A DNA stretch of 64,000 nt from Methyloferula stellata AR4 (GTDB lineage Bacteria; Pseudomonadota; Alphaproteobacteria; Rhizobiales; Beijerinckiaceae): NCBI RefSeq assembly GCF_000385335.1, contig NZ_ARWA01000001.1:1814001-1878000 (forward strand), given 5' to 3'. Position 1 is the stretch's first letter. Each line of letters starts with the position of its first letter. The translations under genes were made by a program, and so were the position numbers. This document shows positions 42,589 through 52,837 of the stretch, in pieces. The notes below the pieces were generated by a model that had not been told where the DNA came from, did no database searches, and was given only the letters and a program-made list of their open reading frames with translations.

Positions 42589-42974
42589 GGGGCTCGCGCC
42601 TGCCCGCGCGTATAAACGATTGGCGCGGGGGGATTTGCGCACCTGGATATTTAACGGGCTTGATCTGTAAATTTGTTGCAAATTGTTATTGGAGCCTTCA
42701 CGGCGCCGGTTTCCGTCATTGATTTAGCAGGGACTTTTTGAGGAGCGGCGCGCAGGGCGGGCCGGAACATCCGCAAAAAGGCCGCACGGACGAGATAAGC
42801 TTGCTATGGTTGAAATGCTGTCGTAACCGGCCGAAAAGATTTTAATGGTTTTGCGGAATCAATTCCGAACTGGCCGCGGTTTTTTCAAGCTTATACTTAA
42901 GTTTAGCAATGAGGCGCGCGGGCGGACGGTTTTCGGATTGCGCCGCGATAGCGTAAAATCGATCGCAGAGGGAT
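42589..42974. other. Intergenic region ahead of lptC
   Basis: These 386 bases should hold the lptC promoter. I see AT-rich stretches (near 42660-42690 and 42880-42905) but no convincing promoter, gene or RNA. Confidence 0.4.
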
Positions 42975-43667
42975 GTGACGGATAGAATGGTTGGCGCGCG
43001 ATTTGAGATAGTGGTGCCGCAGCGGCATGATGCGCTTCGCACAGCCGACCGCCATTCCGCGCGCGTCCGGTTTCTGCGACGAGCCATTGTCATCGGCGCC
43101 AGCGTGACCACCGCTTTCATCGCCGTTATCGGGCTGTTCGATCCCTTCAAACATATGCCCGTCACGATTTCCGTCGCTTCGGTTCATTTGAATGGAACGC
43201 GCGTGACGACCGAAGACCCGAAGATGACCGGCTTTCGCAAGGACGGCCGCGCCTATGAGATCGTCGCTTCGTCAGGTATTCAGGACATTCTCGATACCAA
43301 TATAACGGAACTCGTCGGCGTTAAGGCCAAAGTGGTCATGGGCGATGACTCAACCGCGCGCGTGCTGGCCGGCTTCGGGACGCATGACAGTCTGCATGAC
43401 ACGATGAAGCTGCGCGAAAATGTGCATATCCTGAATGCGGCCGGCTATGAGTTCTTAATGAAATCCGTGACGATGAATTTCAAAAGCAATGACATGGTCA
43501 CCGACGAACCGGCGACATTGCTGTTGAACGGAGCGCGGTTCGATGCCGATCGCATGACCATCGGCGACAATGGTCACAGGGTCACGTTTGAAGGGTCGGT
43601 GAAATCCGTCATTCAACAAGACTCCACCGACACGTCCGTGGGTGCTTTGACGAGCGCCGAACGATGA
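42975..43667 (+). CDS. lptC: LPS export system protein LptC
   Basis: The 230-residue protein has one N-terminal membrane helix (about 36-56) and a periplasmic beta-jellyroll (about 60-220) with the pattern of LptC (LNGTRVTTEDPKMTGFRKDG, YEIVASSG, VTDEPATLLLNGARFDADRM). It links the LptBFG complex to LptA in the periplasmic bridge for lipopolysaccharide. The listed start is GTG; an ATG at 42987 is possible. It overlaps lptA by four bases (ATGA). Confidence 0.88.
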   Translation: MTDRMVGARFEIVVPQRHDALRTADRHSARVRFLRRAIVIGASVTTAFIAVIGLFDPFKHMPVTISVASVHLNGTRVTTEDPKMTGFRKDGRAYEIVASSGIQDILDTNITELVGVKAKVVMGDDSTARVLAGFGTHDSLHDTMKLRENVHILNAAGYEFLMKSVTMNFKSNDMVTDEPATLLLNGARFDADRMTIGDNGHRVTFEGSVKSVIQQDSTDTSVGALTSAER

Positions 43668-44320
43668 GGAGCTTGATGCGCGACTTGTTTCCTGCGCGAT
43701 GCCGCAGCTCCATGCTGGCTTTGTTGTTTTGCATCGCGGCGGCAGTCCCTGCTTCGGCGGAAAAAAACCAAGCGTCGGGCGGCGGCCCGCTGCCGGGATC
43801 GAATTCGAAAGAGCCGATCAATATAGACGCCGCCAAACTCGATTATTACGACAAGGAACAAAAGCTGGTCTACACGGGCAATGTCGTGGCCGTGCAGGGC
43901 GAGAGCTGTTTGCTGGCCCCCGTGCTCACCATATTTCTGATGCCGAAAGATCAGTCGAATGGAACCGGCACGCCGTCTGCGACCAATAATCAGGTCCGCC
44001 GGATGGAGGCGTCAGGTCCCGTGACCCTGACGCAAAAGGACCAGGTCGGGACCGGCGACAACGGCATTTACGTGAAGGCCGACAATAAAGTTTATTTGAA
44101 CGGAAACGTGACGTTGACGCAGGGCCCCAATGTCACGAAGGGCGATAAACTGGTCTATGACCTCAATACGAGCCAGGCTGTCGTCATCGGCAATGTCCGG
44201 AGCCTGTTTTTGCCGAATAATAACGCGTCTGAGGACGCGGCACCCAAAAAATTTGCCAAATGCGGGGGATCCACCAAACTCGGCGCTCCTCGGAATGACG
44301 CAGCGTTAAAAACCCAATGA
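43664..44320 (+). CDS. lptA: LPS transport periplasmic protein LptA
   Basis: The 218-residue protein has a signal peptide (hydrophobic [18 protein letters not shown], cleavage near residue 32) and an OstA-like domain: [48 protein letters not shown] and [20 protein letters not shown]. It forms the periplasmic bridge to LptDE. The N-terminal insert after the signal ([16 protein letters not shown]) is longer than usual. A second ATG four codons in is possible. Confidence 0.9.
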   Translation: MRSLMRDLFPARCRSSMLALLFCIAAAVPASAEKNQASGGGPLPGSNSKEPINIDAAKLDYYDKEQKLVYTGNVVAVQGESCLLAPVLTIFLMPKDQSNGTGTPSATNNQVRRMEASGPVTLTQKDQVGTGDNGIYVKADNKVYLNGNVTLTQGPNVTKGDKLVYDLNTSQAVVIGNVRSLFLPNNNASEDAAPKKFAKCGGSTKLGAPRNDAALKTQ

Positions 44321-44525
44321 GCGCGTTCTGGCTCTTGTCAAATCCCGTCGTGGCGTTGAAATGGATCGACGGGAAAGCGCCCTGATCATGTCACTCTGTC
44401 GGACCGCATCTTTCCAGCCTAAGTTAGTCGAGGGTCTGCGCATTTTGCTTGTGAGATCGACCCGTACTTCTTCGGCGCGGAATGCCGCGGCGGGCTGGAT
44501 TGCCGCGCTTGTTGAGCCTATCATC

Positions 44526-45479
44526 ATGTTGTTTCCTAAGTTGTTTCGGTCATCGAGCAAGGAGCGGCTGGAAGCGCCAGCGGCCGGCTATGGCGATTGG
44601 CTCATGGAGGAAACGCAGGCCGCCGAGGCGCAATTTCACGATCGCCTTCCGCCCGAATGGATCCCCGAGGACCTCTCCGCCCCGCAGAATGCGAGCGCGC
44701 CGAACCAGCCCCAACAGAATATGCGGGCGCCGGCGGAGCAACCTCGCGTTGACACCGACGGCCTGCTTTCGGTGCGGCATTTGCGCAAAATCTACAAAGG
44801 CCGACGCGTCGTGGAGGACGTCAGCCTCGAAGTGAGGCGCGGCGAGGCCATTGGATTGCTCGGTCCCAACGGCGCCGGCAAGACGACTGTTTTTTACATG
44901 ATCAGCGGGCTTGTGCGGCCGGATGTCGGCGCCATCGAAATCGACGGCCACGATGTCACAATCCTGCCGATGTACAGACGCGCCCGCCTCGGCATCGGAT
45001 ATTTGCCGCAGGAGGCTTCGGTGTTCCGCGGCCTGTCGGTCGAGCAAAATATTCTAGCCGTGCTCGAGATCACTCAGCCGGACCGGCGCGCCCGTGCCGC
45101 CGAGCTTGAGGGCCTGCTTGAGGAATTCGATCTTGCGCGCTTGCGTAAATCGCCCGCGATCGCATTGTCGGGTGGTGAGCGGCGGCGCTGCGAAATCGCC
45201 CGCTCGCTCGCCGGGCATCCGTCCTTCATTCTTCTCGACGAGCCCTTTGCCGGCGTTGATCCGATCGCGGTCGGCGATATCCAAAGTCTGGTTCAGCACC
45301 TGACGCAGCGTGGCATTGGCGTTTTGATCACCGACCATAATGTGCGCGAGACCTTGGGCCTGATCGACCGGGCCTATATCATCCATTCCGGCCATGTCCT
45401 GACCGAAGGCACGCCCGACGAGATCGTTGCTGATCCGGACGTCCGGCGGCTCTATCTCGGAGAAGATTTCCGGATGTAG
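44526..45479 (+). CDS. lptB: LPS export ATP-binding protein LptB with N-terminal extension
   Basis: The ABC ATPase core shows Walker A GPNGAGKT (113-120), the [19 protein letters not shown] block, signature [15 protein letters not shown], Walker [12 protein letters not shown] and the ITDHNVRE switch, all typical of LptB, the motor of lipopolysaccharide export. Walker A lies about 75 residues later than in the usual 240-residue LptB. The extra N-terminal part is hydrophilic and rich in P, Q and A ([19 protein letters not shown]). The ATG at 44526 has no strong ribosome-binding site, and an upstream ATG at 44361 would make the extension longer still. Confidence 0.9.
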   Translation: MLFPKLFRSSSKERLEAPAAGYGDWLMEETQAAEAQFHDRLPPEWIPEDLSAPQNASAPNQPQQNMRAPAEQPRVDTDGLLSVRHLRKIYKGRRVVEDVSLEVRRGEAIGLLGPNGAGKTTVFYMISGLVRPDVGAIEIDGHDVTILPMYRRARLGIGYLPQEASVFRGLSVEQNILAVLEITQPDRRARAAELEGLLEEFDLARLRKSPAIALSGGERRRCEIARSLAGHPSFILLDEPFAGVDPIAVGDIQSLVQHLTQRGIGVLITDHNVRETLGLIDRAYIIHSGHVLTEGTPDEIVADPDVRRLYLGEDFRM

Positions 45480-45650
45480 AGCCCTGGCGCTAGGCGATTT
45501 TTGCGTCGCAGGGGATAAACTGCGACAAAATTGCCATAGATGCGGAATCTGGGACTCACACTGCGGATTTCTATGCTATAAGCAAAAAACGGGCCGCGAC
45601 ATGCCTTCGCATGCGGAGAACCCTGGAAAAGCGTAGAGTCGACAGCATAA

Positions 45651-47204
45651 ATGGCGCTTACGACCAAGCTCATCATGCGCCAGGGCCAATCCCTGGTAAT
45701 GACGCCGCAGCTTCTGCAGGCCATCAAACTACTTCAATTTTCCAATCTGGAACTGGCGGCTTTCGTCCAGGAAGAACTCGAACGTAATCCGCTTCTGGAA
45801 CGCGCCGAAGACGCGCCCGACCCGCATGAAATCATGGGGGTCAGCGACGGACAGGCCGGCGCCGAGAGCCAGAACAATCTCGAATTCAACGATGCCTCGG
45901 ACACCGACTGGAGTTCCGACACGTTTGCGACAGACCGCGGCGCGCTCGAAGCGAGCCTTGGTACGGAACTGTCCAATACGTTCGAGGACGACCGCGTGCA
46001 TGCCACGGCCGAACATCATGAGATGGCCGATTCAAACGGACTTTCCGCGACCTCCTGGTCCGGGTCTTCGAGCCCCTCGGGCGATGGCGAGGTTGCCAAT
46101 CTCGAGGCCTATGTCGCGGCGGAATTGGGGCTTAAGGATCATCTCGCGGGTCAGCTTGTGCTCGCCACTACGGATGCCGTCGAGCGCATGATCGGCCATG
46201 CCCTGATCGATTCGATCGATGAGACCGGCTATCTGACGGAAGATATCCGCGAGATCGCCGAACGACTCGGGACGGCCCCGGAACTCGTCGAAAAGATCCT
46301 CAAGAAAATTCAGACTTTCGATCCCTGCGGCGTCGCCGCCCGCAATCTTGCCGAATGTTTGAGCATTCAATTGCGCGAACGCGACCGGTTCGATCCGGCC
46401 ATGCAGGCGCTTGTCGCCAATCTCGATCTTCTGGCCAAGCGCGATCTCGCCAGCCTGCGCAAGCTCTGCGGCGTGGACGACGAAGACATGCTCGATATGG
46501 TGGCTGAGATCCGAAGGCTTGATCCGCGTCCAGGGCGGGCCTTCGGCGGCGCCGCGATCCAGCCCGTCGTGCCCGACGTCCTGGTCCAGCCTATGCCGGA
46601 CGGGTCCTGGCATGTCGAATTGAATTCGGAAGTCCTGCCGCGCATTCTCGTCAATCAGACCTATGCCACGCGCGTCTCGCGCAATAAGGGCAATGATGCC
46701 GACAAAACCTTCATCTCAAATTGCCTGCAGACGGCGAATTGGCTGACGAAGAGTCTCGAGCAAAGAGCGCGTACGATCCTCAAAGTGTCGAGCGAGATCG
46801 TGCGCCAGCAGGATGCGTTTTTCGCGCATGGCGTCGAGCATTTGCGTCCGCTCAACCTGAAAACCATCGCGGACGCGATCGGCATGCATGAATCGACGGT
46901 GTCGCGCGTGACGTCGAATAAATTCATGACGACGCCGCGCGGCCTGTTCGAACTCAAATATTTCTTCACCGCGTCGATCGCTTCGCATAATGGCGGCGAC
47001 GCGCATTCGGCTGAATCGGTCCGCTTCCGGATCAGGCAGATGATCGAGCAGGAAGACGCGGGCGACGTTCTGTCGGACGATGCCATCGTGGCGCGGTTGA
47101 AGGACTCGAATATCGATATCGCCCGGCGAACGGTCGCGAAATATCGTGAGAGCCTGAAAATCCCGTCATCCGTCGCAAGACGCCGCGAAAAGGCGATGCA
47201 TTAG
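45651..47204 (+). CDS. rpoN: RNA polymerase sigma-54 factor RpoN
   Basis: The 517-residue protein has the glutamine/leucine-rich region I (GQSLVMTPQLLQAIKLLQFS), an acidic region II (about 60-150), the core-binding domain, and a C-terminal DNA-binding region ending in the RpoN box ARRTVAKYRE (491-500). Sigma-54 directs transcription from -24/-12 promoters with enhancer-binding activators. Position between lptB and hpf-ptsN is conserved in proteobacteria. Confidence 0.96.
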   Translation: MALTTKLIMRQGQSLVMTPQLLQAIKLLQFSNLELAAFVQEELERNPLLERAEDAPDPHEIMGVSDGQAGAESQNNLEFNDASDTDWSSDTFATDRGALEASLGTELSNTFEDDRVHATAEHHEMADSNGLSATSWSGSSSPSGDGEVANLEAYVAAELGLKDHLAGQLVLATTDAVERMIGHALIDSIDETGYLTEDIREIAERLGTAPELVEKILKKIQTFDPCGVAARNLAECLSIQLRERDRFDPAMQALVANLDLLAKRDLASLRKLCGVDDEDMLDMVAEIRRLDPRPGRAFGGAAIQPVVPDVLVQPMPDGSWHVELNSEVLPRILVNQTYATRVSRNKGNDADKTFISNCLQTANWLTKSLEQRARTILKVSSEIVRQQDAFFAHGVEHLRPLNLKTIADAIGMHESTVSRVTSNKFMTTPRGLFELKYFFTASIASHNGGDAHSAESVRFRIRQMIEQEDAGDVLSDDAIVARLKDSNIDIARRTVAKYRESLKIPSSVARRREKAMH

Positions 47205-47446
47205 GCGCTGGATAAAGATATCCGCAGCATTTTACCTCCGGCATGCACGCCTGGAGCTATTCTAGCGAAGCCAAATTCGCTTTGAAACTGCCGCAGTTAG
47301 TGCCGCAAATAACTGATATCTTTATATAAAGGGGCAAGGCCTAGCCTCTTCGTCCCATTGACAGAGGTTCGGGACGCTCCTAACCCTTTTAAAACTGGGG
47401 AACTCCATTCCCGGATCAAAGATTGCTGGAGGAAACGGAGTAGGCC

Positions 47447-48016
47447 ATGGCCTTGCGTGTCTCAGGCAAGAATATCAGCATCGGTGAAGCTCTACGGTCC
47501 CATGTGCGGACCCGTATCGATACGGCGATCTCGAAGTTTTCCGCCGGACCCATCAGCGGACATGTCACAATCGAACCGGAAGGCTCAGGCTTTCGCGCCG
47601 ATTGCACTTTGCATCTCGATTCCGGGATGACGCTTCAGGTCGCGGCCGAGGCGCATGAGCCTTATGCCAGTTTCAATAGGGCCGCCGATCGGATCGAGGA
47701 GCGGCTGCGCCGTTACAAGCGCCGGATCCGCAATAAGCACGGGGTGCAGGACCTCCCGCCGGGCATCGAGGTGCAACCGGGGATCAAGGATGAATTGGAC
47801 GGGAGCGAGCGGACCGAGCGCGGCGAACCTTCGCCGGCGGTCATTGCCGAGCCTCGGGCCAGTCTGAAAGAAATGACGGTTTCAAGCGCCGTGCTTGAAC
47901 TCGACTTGACCAATGTGCCAGTTGTGGTTTTCCGTCATGCGGGGGACGGCCGGCCCAATATCGTCTACCGGCGCGCCGACGGTAATATCGGCTGGATCGA
48001 CACCATATTGGTATGA
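47447..48016 (+). CDS. hpf: Ribosome hibernation promoting factor, long form
   Basis: The 189-residue protein has the N-terminal HPF/YfiA domain (about 1-100: VSGKNISIGEALRSHVRTRI, NRAADRIEERLRRYKRRIRN) and a C-terminal dimerisation domain (about 130-189, with VVVFRHAGDGRPNIVYRRAD followed by GNIGWIDTI). Long-form HPF drives formation of 100S ribosome dimers in stationary phase. The linker carries GIKDELDGSERTERGEPSP. The gene lies in the rpoN-hpf-ptsN order seen widely. Confidence 0.93.
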   Translation: MALRVSGKNISIGEALRSHVRTRIDTAISKFSAGPISGHVTIEPEGSGFRADCTLHLDSGMTLQVAAEAHEPYASFNRAADRIEERLRRYKRRIRNKHGVQDLPPGIEVQPGIKDELDGSERTERGEPSPAVIAEPRASLKEMTVSSAVLELDLTNVPVVVFRHAGDGRPNIVYRRADGNIGWIDTILV

Positions 48017-48161
48017 GGGCGCGAGTTTGTCGCTTTGAATGCAATGGCTCGCAATTGCCCTTTAAAAGAGCAACACCGAAGGCTTGCGCGCGGTCGCCGC
48101 GCGCCGGCGCTTGATCCCCAGGATCGACACGTCTCCTCCCTTCACCGGATTTTCTAAATAG

Positions 48162-48626
48162 ATGAATTTAAGCGAGTTGATCACCCCCAAATCCATGCTT
48201 CCTTCGTTGAAGGCCAACACGAAGAAGCAGGCTTTGCAGGAGTTGAGCGAGCATGCCGGGCATTTGTCCGCCCTGCCTTCGCGCGAAATTTTCGATGCTC
48301 TGCTTCAACGCGAGCGCCTGGGTTCGACCGGTGTCGGCGGTGGCATTGCCATTCCGCACGGCAAATTGGCGAAAGCACCGGCCATCTTCGGGATTTTCGC
48401 GCGCCTCGAACGGCCGCTCGATTTCGAAGCGCTCGACAATGTTCCGGTCGATCTGATCTTCCTTCTGATCGCGCCCGAGTCGGCTGGGGCGGATCATCTG
48501 AAAGCGTTGGCGCGCATCGCACGCATGCTGCGCGATACATCCTTGACCGCGAAGCTCCGCTCGACGCGCGATCCTATGGCGCTTTATGCCGTGCTGACTC
48601 AGGAACAGGCTTCGCGAGCCGCCTGA
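48162..48626 (+). CDS. ptsN: Nitrogen PTS protein EIIA-Ntr (PtsN)
   Basis: The 154-residue protein is a normal-length EIIA domain of the fructose/mannitol type, with the phospho-accepting H66 in GGGIAIPHGKLA, a LITPKSMLPSL start and LIFLLIAPESAGADHLKALA. In the nitrogen PTS it receives phosphate from NPr and regulates potassium transport, carbon storage and other processes; in Hyphomicrobiales it is often linked with PHB control. It ends the rpoN-hpf-ptsN row, convergent with glk. Confidence 0.95.
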   Translation: MNLSELITPKSMLPSLKANTKKQALQELSEHAGHLSALPSREIFDALLQRERLGSTGVGGGIAIPHGKLAKAPAIFGIFARLERPLDFEALDNVPVDLIFLLIAPESAGADHLKALARIARMLRDTSLTAKLRSTRDPMALYAVLTQEQASRAA

Positions 48627-48640
48627 CTATAATGAGCTAC

Positions 48641-48665
48641 CCGAAAAGCGCTTCACACTTTTCGG
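48641..48665. terminator. CCGAAAAG/CTTTTCGG hairpin between ptsN and glk
   Basis: A perfect 8-bp stem (CCGAAAAG at 48641-48648, CTTTTCGG at 48658-48665, nine-base loop) lies between the convergent ptsN and glk genes. It shares its core with the hairpin at 1883-1903 and with the ATGCTCT-ended repeat family, so it may be a repeat acting as bidirectional terminator. Confidence 0.55.
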
Positions 48666-48674
48666 CCCGATGCT

Positions 48675-49673
48675 CTAGCACCAGGCCCGCCGCTCTTCGT
48701 CGAGCGCATAACGCTCCGGCGAAGCGGCGATCGCCGCCATACCGTCGAGAACCGAGTCGGGCGCGATGATGAGGCGCGTGCCGATCTTTTGCATCAAGGC
48801 GACGTAGGGCGCCTTGTTTTCGAAATGCTTGCGGAATTCCGTCTCATCCAGGAAAGCTGTGATTTTCGGAAGAACCCCGCCGGCAAAGGTGACGCCGCCT
48901 TTGGCCAGGAAGGCCAGCGCCATATCACCGGCGAAACGCGCGATCAAATTCCAGAAGAGCCGCAATGTCGCGGCTTCCTCGCCCTGCGGATGGGCATGGG
49001 CCTGCGCAACGACAGAAACCTCGTCAAGGCTCGGAGGTTCTTTGCCGAGCGCGGCAAGCCGTGCGAAATGCAGCCTGACGAGGCCCGGACCTGAGAGCAG
49101 GGCCTCGGCGGTGGTACGAAAGGGCGGTCCGGTTATCTTGCTCCAAATCGAGGCTTCCTCGAGATTGGTCGCGCCGAATTCGACATGACCGGCTTCGCTC
49201 GGCAGCGCCACGAATTTTTGGTCTATCTTCAATAGGAGGCTGACGCCGAGGCCGGTGCCGGGACCAAGCACGAGTTGCGGACCGGTCCCCTCGCGCGGAT
49301 CGCCGATCCATTGGGTAGCCGCGGCGGGCAAGGCCGCGAGGCTTAAAGCCTGCGCCTCGAAATCATTGAGAAGCAGCCCTTGATCGAGCTTTGCCGCCGC
49401 CGCGACGGTTGCACCATCGATGCTCCAAGCCGCATTGGTCATTTTGACCTTGCGGCCGTCGATGGGTCCGGCGGCACAGGCGATCATCGAGTGCGGCGTC
49501 GCCGAAAAAAACGCCCGCGAGGCCTCGATCGCCGCTTCGAGGCTCGGATGATCCGATGTCTTCATGTGAGGCCCATGTTCGAGCGCGAGGCCCGGCGCCT
49601 TGGCCAGAGCGAAGCGGACATTGGTCCCCCCGATGTCCGACAGCAGGACTGGAAAAGGAAATTTCATCGCCAT
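48675..49673 (-). CDS. glk: Glucokinase
   Basis: The 332-residue protein is of the bacterial Glk (ROK-unrelated) type: LLSDIGGTNVRFALA (phosphate 1 motif), SMIACAAGPIDGRKVKMTNA, LLLNDFEAQA with the catalytic aspartate, LVLGPGTGLGVSLL, EAGHVEFGATN, and KGGVTFAGGVLPKI near the end. It phosphorylates glucose with ATP. It is divergent from the fumarase gene, with about 134 bases between. Confidence 0.93.
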   Translation of the reverse strand: MAMKFPFPVLLSDIGGTNVRFALAKAPGLALEHGPHMKTSDHPSLEAAIEASRAFFSATPHSMIACAAGPIDGRKVKMTNAAWSIDGATVAAAAKLDQGLLLNDFEAQALSLAALPAAATQWIGDPREGTGPQLVLGPGTGLGVSLLLKIDQKFVALPSEAGHVEFGATNLEEASIWSKITGPPFRTTAEALLSGPGLVRLHFARLAALGKEPPSLDEVSVVAQAHAHPQGEEAATLRLFWNLIARFAGDMALAFLAKGGVTFAGGVLPKITAFLDETEFRKHFENKAPYVALMQKIGTRLIIAPDSVLDGMAAIAASPERYALDEERRAWC

Positions 49674-49807
49674 TTGCGTGTCGTATCAGGCTCCCAGGAC
49701 GGCTGCCACCGCATAGTTGAAGGGGCCACGCAAGCATGCCGAAGGTTCCCTTCAAATGAAGCGGGCCCCGGTTTAAACAAGGGCCGAAACCGGATCAGGA
49801 TGTCACG

Positions 49808-51424
49808 ATGTCATTTCTCTATCGCCCGCTTTTCTCGTCGGATCATGACACGACGCCCTATCGCAAACTGACGTCGGACGGCGTCTCGCTGCAGCCCTTC
49901 GGCAGCCGCGAGATGCTTGTCGTCAATCGCGAGGCCATACGGCTTCTCGCCGAGACGGCGATGATCGACATTAATCATCTGCTGCGGCCGGGACATTTGG
50001 CGCAACTCGTCAAGATCCTCGATGATCCGGAGGCAAGCTCCAACGATAAATTCGTGGCCTATGACCTTTTGAAGAATGCCAATATCGCGGCGGGCGGCGT
50101 TCTGCCCATGTGTCAGGATACCGGCACCGCGATCGTGATGGGCAAGAAGGGACGTCTCGTGTTTACCGAAGGCGATGACGAAAGCGCGCTCGCCGAAGGT
50201 ATCATGGACGCCTACGTCAAGAAGAACCTGCGCTATTCGCAACTGGCGCCGCTGTCGATGTTTGAGGAAACCAACACCAAGACCAATCTGCCCGCGCAGA
50301 TCGAGATCTATAGCGACGGCCAAGAAGCCTATAAATTTCTCTTCATGGCGAAGGGCGGCGGCTCCGCCAACAAAAGCTTTCTGTTTCAGGCGACGCCGTC
50401 GATCCTGACGCATGAAAAGCTTGTCGCTTTCCTGAAGGAAAAAATCCTCACGCTCGGCACGGCCGCTTGCCCGCCCTATCATCTCGCGATCGTAATCGGC
50501 GGCACATCGGCCGAGCAGACGATGAAGACCGTGAAGCTCGCCTCGGCGCGCTATTACGACGGACTGCCGACACAAGGCGGCGACGATGGCCACGCCTTCC
50601 GCGATATCGGGCTCGAGGAGGAGATCCACAAGCTCACGCAACAGCTCGGCGTCGGCGCGCAATTCGGCGGCAAATATTTCTGCCATGACGTGCGCGTGAT
50701 CCGCCTGCCACGCCATGGCGCCTCATTGCCGATCGGGCTTGGCGTCTCATGTTCGGCCGACCGTCAGGCGTTGGGCAAGATCACCAAGGAGGGTGTCTTC
50801 GTCGAAGAGCTCGAGCATGATCCGGCGAAATATCTGCCTGCGATAGATGAAGCGGCGCTCGGCGGCGAGGTCGTTTCGATCGATCTCAATAAGCCGATGG
50901 CGGAGATCCTGGCGAAGCTGAGCAGCTATCCGATCAAGACGCGCTTGTCGCTCACCGGCTCTATGATTGTCGCGCGCGATCTTGCTCATGCCAAGATCAG
51001 GGAGCGGCTTGAAAGAGGCGAACCGCTGCCGGATTATTTCAAAGATCATCCGGTCTATTATGCGGGACCGGCGAAGACGCCTGAAGGTTTCGCGTCAGGT
51101 TCTTTCGGTCCGACGACGGCGGGCCGCATGGATTCCTTCGTCGAGGATTTTCAACGGGCAGGCGGGTCGAAGATCATGCTGGCGAAAGGCAATCGCTCGC
51201 CGCAAGTGCGCGAGGCCTGCGCCAGGCACGGCGGGTTTTATCTGGGCTCGATCGGCGGTCCGGCGGCGCGGCTCGCGCAAGACTGCATCAGGAAGGTCGA
51301 AGTCCTGGAATATCCCGAGCTCGGGATGGAAGCGATCTGGAAGATCGAGGTCGAGAATTTTCCGGCCTTCATCGTGATCGACGACAAGGGCAATGATTTC
51401 TTCAAGGAATTGAATCTCGGCTGA
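49808..51424 (+). CDS. Class I (iron-sulfur) fumarate hydratase
   Basis: The 538-residue protein is a one-chain class I fumarase with both domains. The 4Fe-4S cluster cysteines are C102 (LPMCQDTGT), C221 ([12 protein letters not shown]) and C315 ([12 protein letters not shown]), at positions near-identical to E. coli FumA. It interconverts fumarate and malate and is oxygen-sensitive. The C-terminal beta-domain has [16 protein letters not shown] and [12 protein letters not shown] strong terminator follows. Confidence 0.94.
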   Translation: MSFLYRPLFSSDHDTTPYRKLTSDGVSLQPFGSREMLVVNREAIRLLAETAMIDINHLLRPGHLAQLVKILDDPEASSNDKFVAYDLLKNANIAAGGVLPMCQDTGTAIVMGKKGRLVFTEGDDESALAEGIMDAYVKKNLRYSQLAPLSMFEETNTKTNLPAQIEIYSDGQEAYKFLFMAKGGGSANKSFLFQATPSILTHEKLVAFLKEKILTLGTAACPPYHLAIVIGGTSAEQTMKTVKLASARYYDGLPTQGGDDGHAFRDIGLEEEIHKLTQQLGVGAQFGGKYFCHDVRVIRLPRHGASLPIGLGVSCSADRQALGKITKEGVFVEELEHDPAKYLPAIDEAALGGEVVSIDLNKPMAEILAKLSSYPIKTRLSLTGSMIVARDLAHAKIRERLERGEPLPDYFKDHPVYYAGPAKTPEGFASGSFGPTTAGRMDSFVEDFQRAGGSKIMLAKGNRSPQVREACARHGGFYLGSIGGPAARLAQDCIRKVEVLEYPELGMEAIWKIEVENFPAFIVIDDKGNDFFKELNLG

Positions 51425-51434
51425 TCGCGCGCAT

Positions 51435-51467
51435 AAAAAAGGCGTCCATTGCTGGACGCCTTTTTTT
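51435..51467. terminator. Bidirectional terminator after fumarase
   Basis: AAAAAAGGCGTCCA and TGGACGCCTTTTTTT form a stem of about 13-14 bp with a 4-base TTGC loop and T-runs on both strands, between the convergent fumarase and PuuD-like genes. Confidence 0.9.
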
Positions 51468-51488
51468 GCCGATTGCCGGTTGCGCTTA

Positions 51489-52052
51489 TCAGAAAGCGCT
51501 GACGCCGTAGCGCGACATGACCATGCAATAGAGCATCGGTACTGAGAGCACGAAATTCGTGCGCGAGGTCAGCATGGCGATGCGGGCGGCGGCTGCCTTC
51601 GCGGCGTCGTCGACCGGCACGATGCCGAGCGCCTTCTTCTGATTCGGCCAAATGATGAACCAGACATTGTAAGCCATGATGAGGCCGAGCAGCATGCCGA
51701 CATCGAGAATGACGGTCAGGTTCTTGCGCATCATGAAGGCGACGATGAGGCCGAATAAAACCGTCGAGGCCGCGGACATGCGGAACCAGAACAAGGCCTC
51801 CGGCGCGATGTACTTGCCGACGGCCGGCTTCAGCTCAGCCGGGATTTTCGGCATGGTCGGGATCTGCACCAAGTTGAAATAATAGAGCAGGCCGATCCAC
51901 AGAACACCGGATAGGACATGGAACACGGTGAAGAAGCCGCGCCAGAACTCTTCCTCGCCCAGTGATTTGGCATTGAAGATGACGAGGACGATAAGGGCTA
52001 ACACAAATCCGGCAGCGATCGCGCTGTTCATTTTTTCAAGTATCTTGGCCAT
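51489..52052 (-). CDS. PuuD-like membrane protein (urate hydroxylase N-terminal domain)
   Basis: The 187-residue protein has about five membrane segments (around 10-28, 40-60, 85-108, 112-135, 160-182) and the UPF0114/PuuD-type N-terminal signature: FFTVFHVLSGVLWIGLLYYF followed by NLVQIPTM, PEALFWFRMSAASTVLFGL and NVWFIIWPNQKK. In the full-length urate hydroxylase PuuD a cytochrome c domain follows; here it is absent. Histidine in FHVLSG may bind heme. A role in urate oxidation is therefore uncertain, and no purine genes are near. Confidence 0.75.
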   Translation of the reverse strand: MAKILEKMNSAIAAGFVLALIVLVIFNAKSLGEEEFWRGFFTVFHVLSGVLWIGLLYYFNLVQIPTMPKIPAELKPAVGKYIAPEALFWFRMSAASTVLFGLIVAFMMRKNLTVILDVGMLLGLIMAYNVWFIIWPNQKKALGIVPVDDAAKAAAARIAMLTSRTNFVLSVPMLYCMVMSRYGVSAF

Positions 52053-52265
52053 AGGAAGCTCCCAACCCCTAAGGATGAAGTGGTCTTAGCGCGCTTGTAA
52101 GGAATTTATTGGCGATGGTAAAGGCACCGCTTGGTTTTCGCCACATTCTCGACTGTGTAAGCGTGCGGTCAAGAGCCAGGAGCCTAAAGTTTTGGCGTCT
52201 TTGCCGTGATTTTCAGCGATGCGCTATCTGATTGATCTCACCATTGTTTGAGGGATAGTCGCGAC

Positions 52266-52598
52266 ATGCCGGACGAGCTTCATGCCAATACTTGCGCCAT
52301 TGTGATGACGACGTGTGAGTCTCGCGCCAATGCCGAGGCCATAGGTAAAGCGCTCGTGACTCAAGGCCTCGCGGCCTGCGTGCAGATGTTTCCGATCGAC
52401 TCGATCTACAAATGGCGGGGCGCTATCGAACAGGCGCAGGAGCTGATGCTCTTCTGCAAAATCAAATCGGAAGATTATGCGGCCGTTGAAGCGGCGATCC
52501 GCGCGCTTCACACCTATGAGACGCCGGAGATTGTCGAAATCGCAATCGAGAAAGGCGCACCAGCCTATCTGCAATGGATCGCGTCGGTGACGCGGTGA
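52266..52598 (+). CDS. cutA: Divalent-cation tolerance protein CutA
   Basis: The 110-residue protein has the CutA1 ferredoxin-like fold signature: CAIVMTTCESRANAEAIGKA, LAACVQMFPIDSIYKWRGAI, EQAQELMLFCKIKSEDYAAV and HTYETPEIVEIAIEKGAPAY. It forms trimers and is linked to copper tolerance. The ATG at 52266 gives the normal length. Confidence 0.93.
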   Translation: MPDELHANTCAIVMTTCESRANAEAIGKALVTQGLAACVQMFPIDSIYKWRGAIEQAQELMLFCKIKSEDYAAVEAAIRALHTYETPEIVEIAIEKGAPAYLQWIASVTR

Positions 52599-52630
52599 AG
52601 GCCAACATATTCAGAACTCAATCATGAAGC

Positions 52631-52717
52631 CGTCATTGCGAGGAGCGGCGCGACGAAGCAATCCATGCCATTGTCTGAGCAGTTACCTGGATTGCTTCGC
52701 TTCGCTCGCAATGACGG
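52631..52717. repeat. CGTCATTGCGAG palindromic repeat, copy 2
   Basis: CGTCATTGCGAGGAG, then GACGAAGCAATCCA, are mirrored by TGGATTGCTTCGCTTCGCTC and GCAATGACGG. The arms enclose an unrelated central segment. It follows cutA and can fold as a long hairpin. Copies 1 and 3 are at 13636 and 54319. Confidence 0.85.
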
Positions 52718-52837
52718 TCAGATTTTTGCCCTAAATTCGTCACAGGGGATTTGCACCAAAAAGCTCTTTGCGATTAGGACTGCATTTTCGGTGCAAATGG
52801 TTGAATTCTGCTCATTATCGTCTTGGATGAATGCAGG

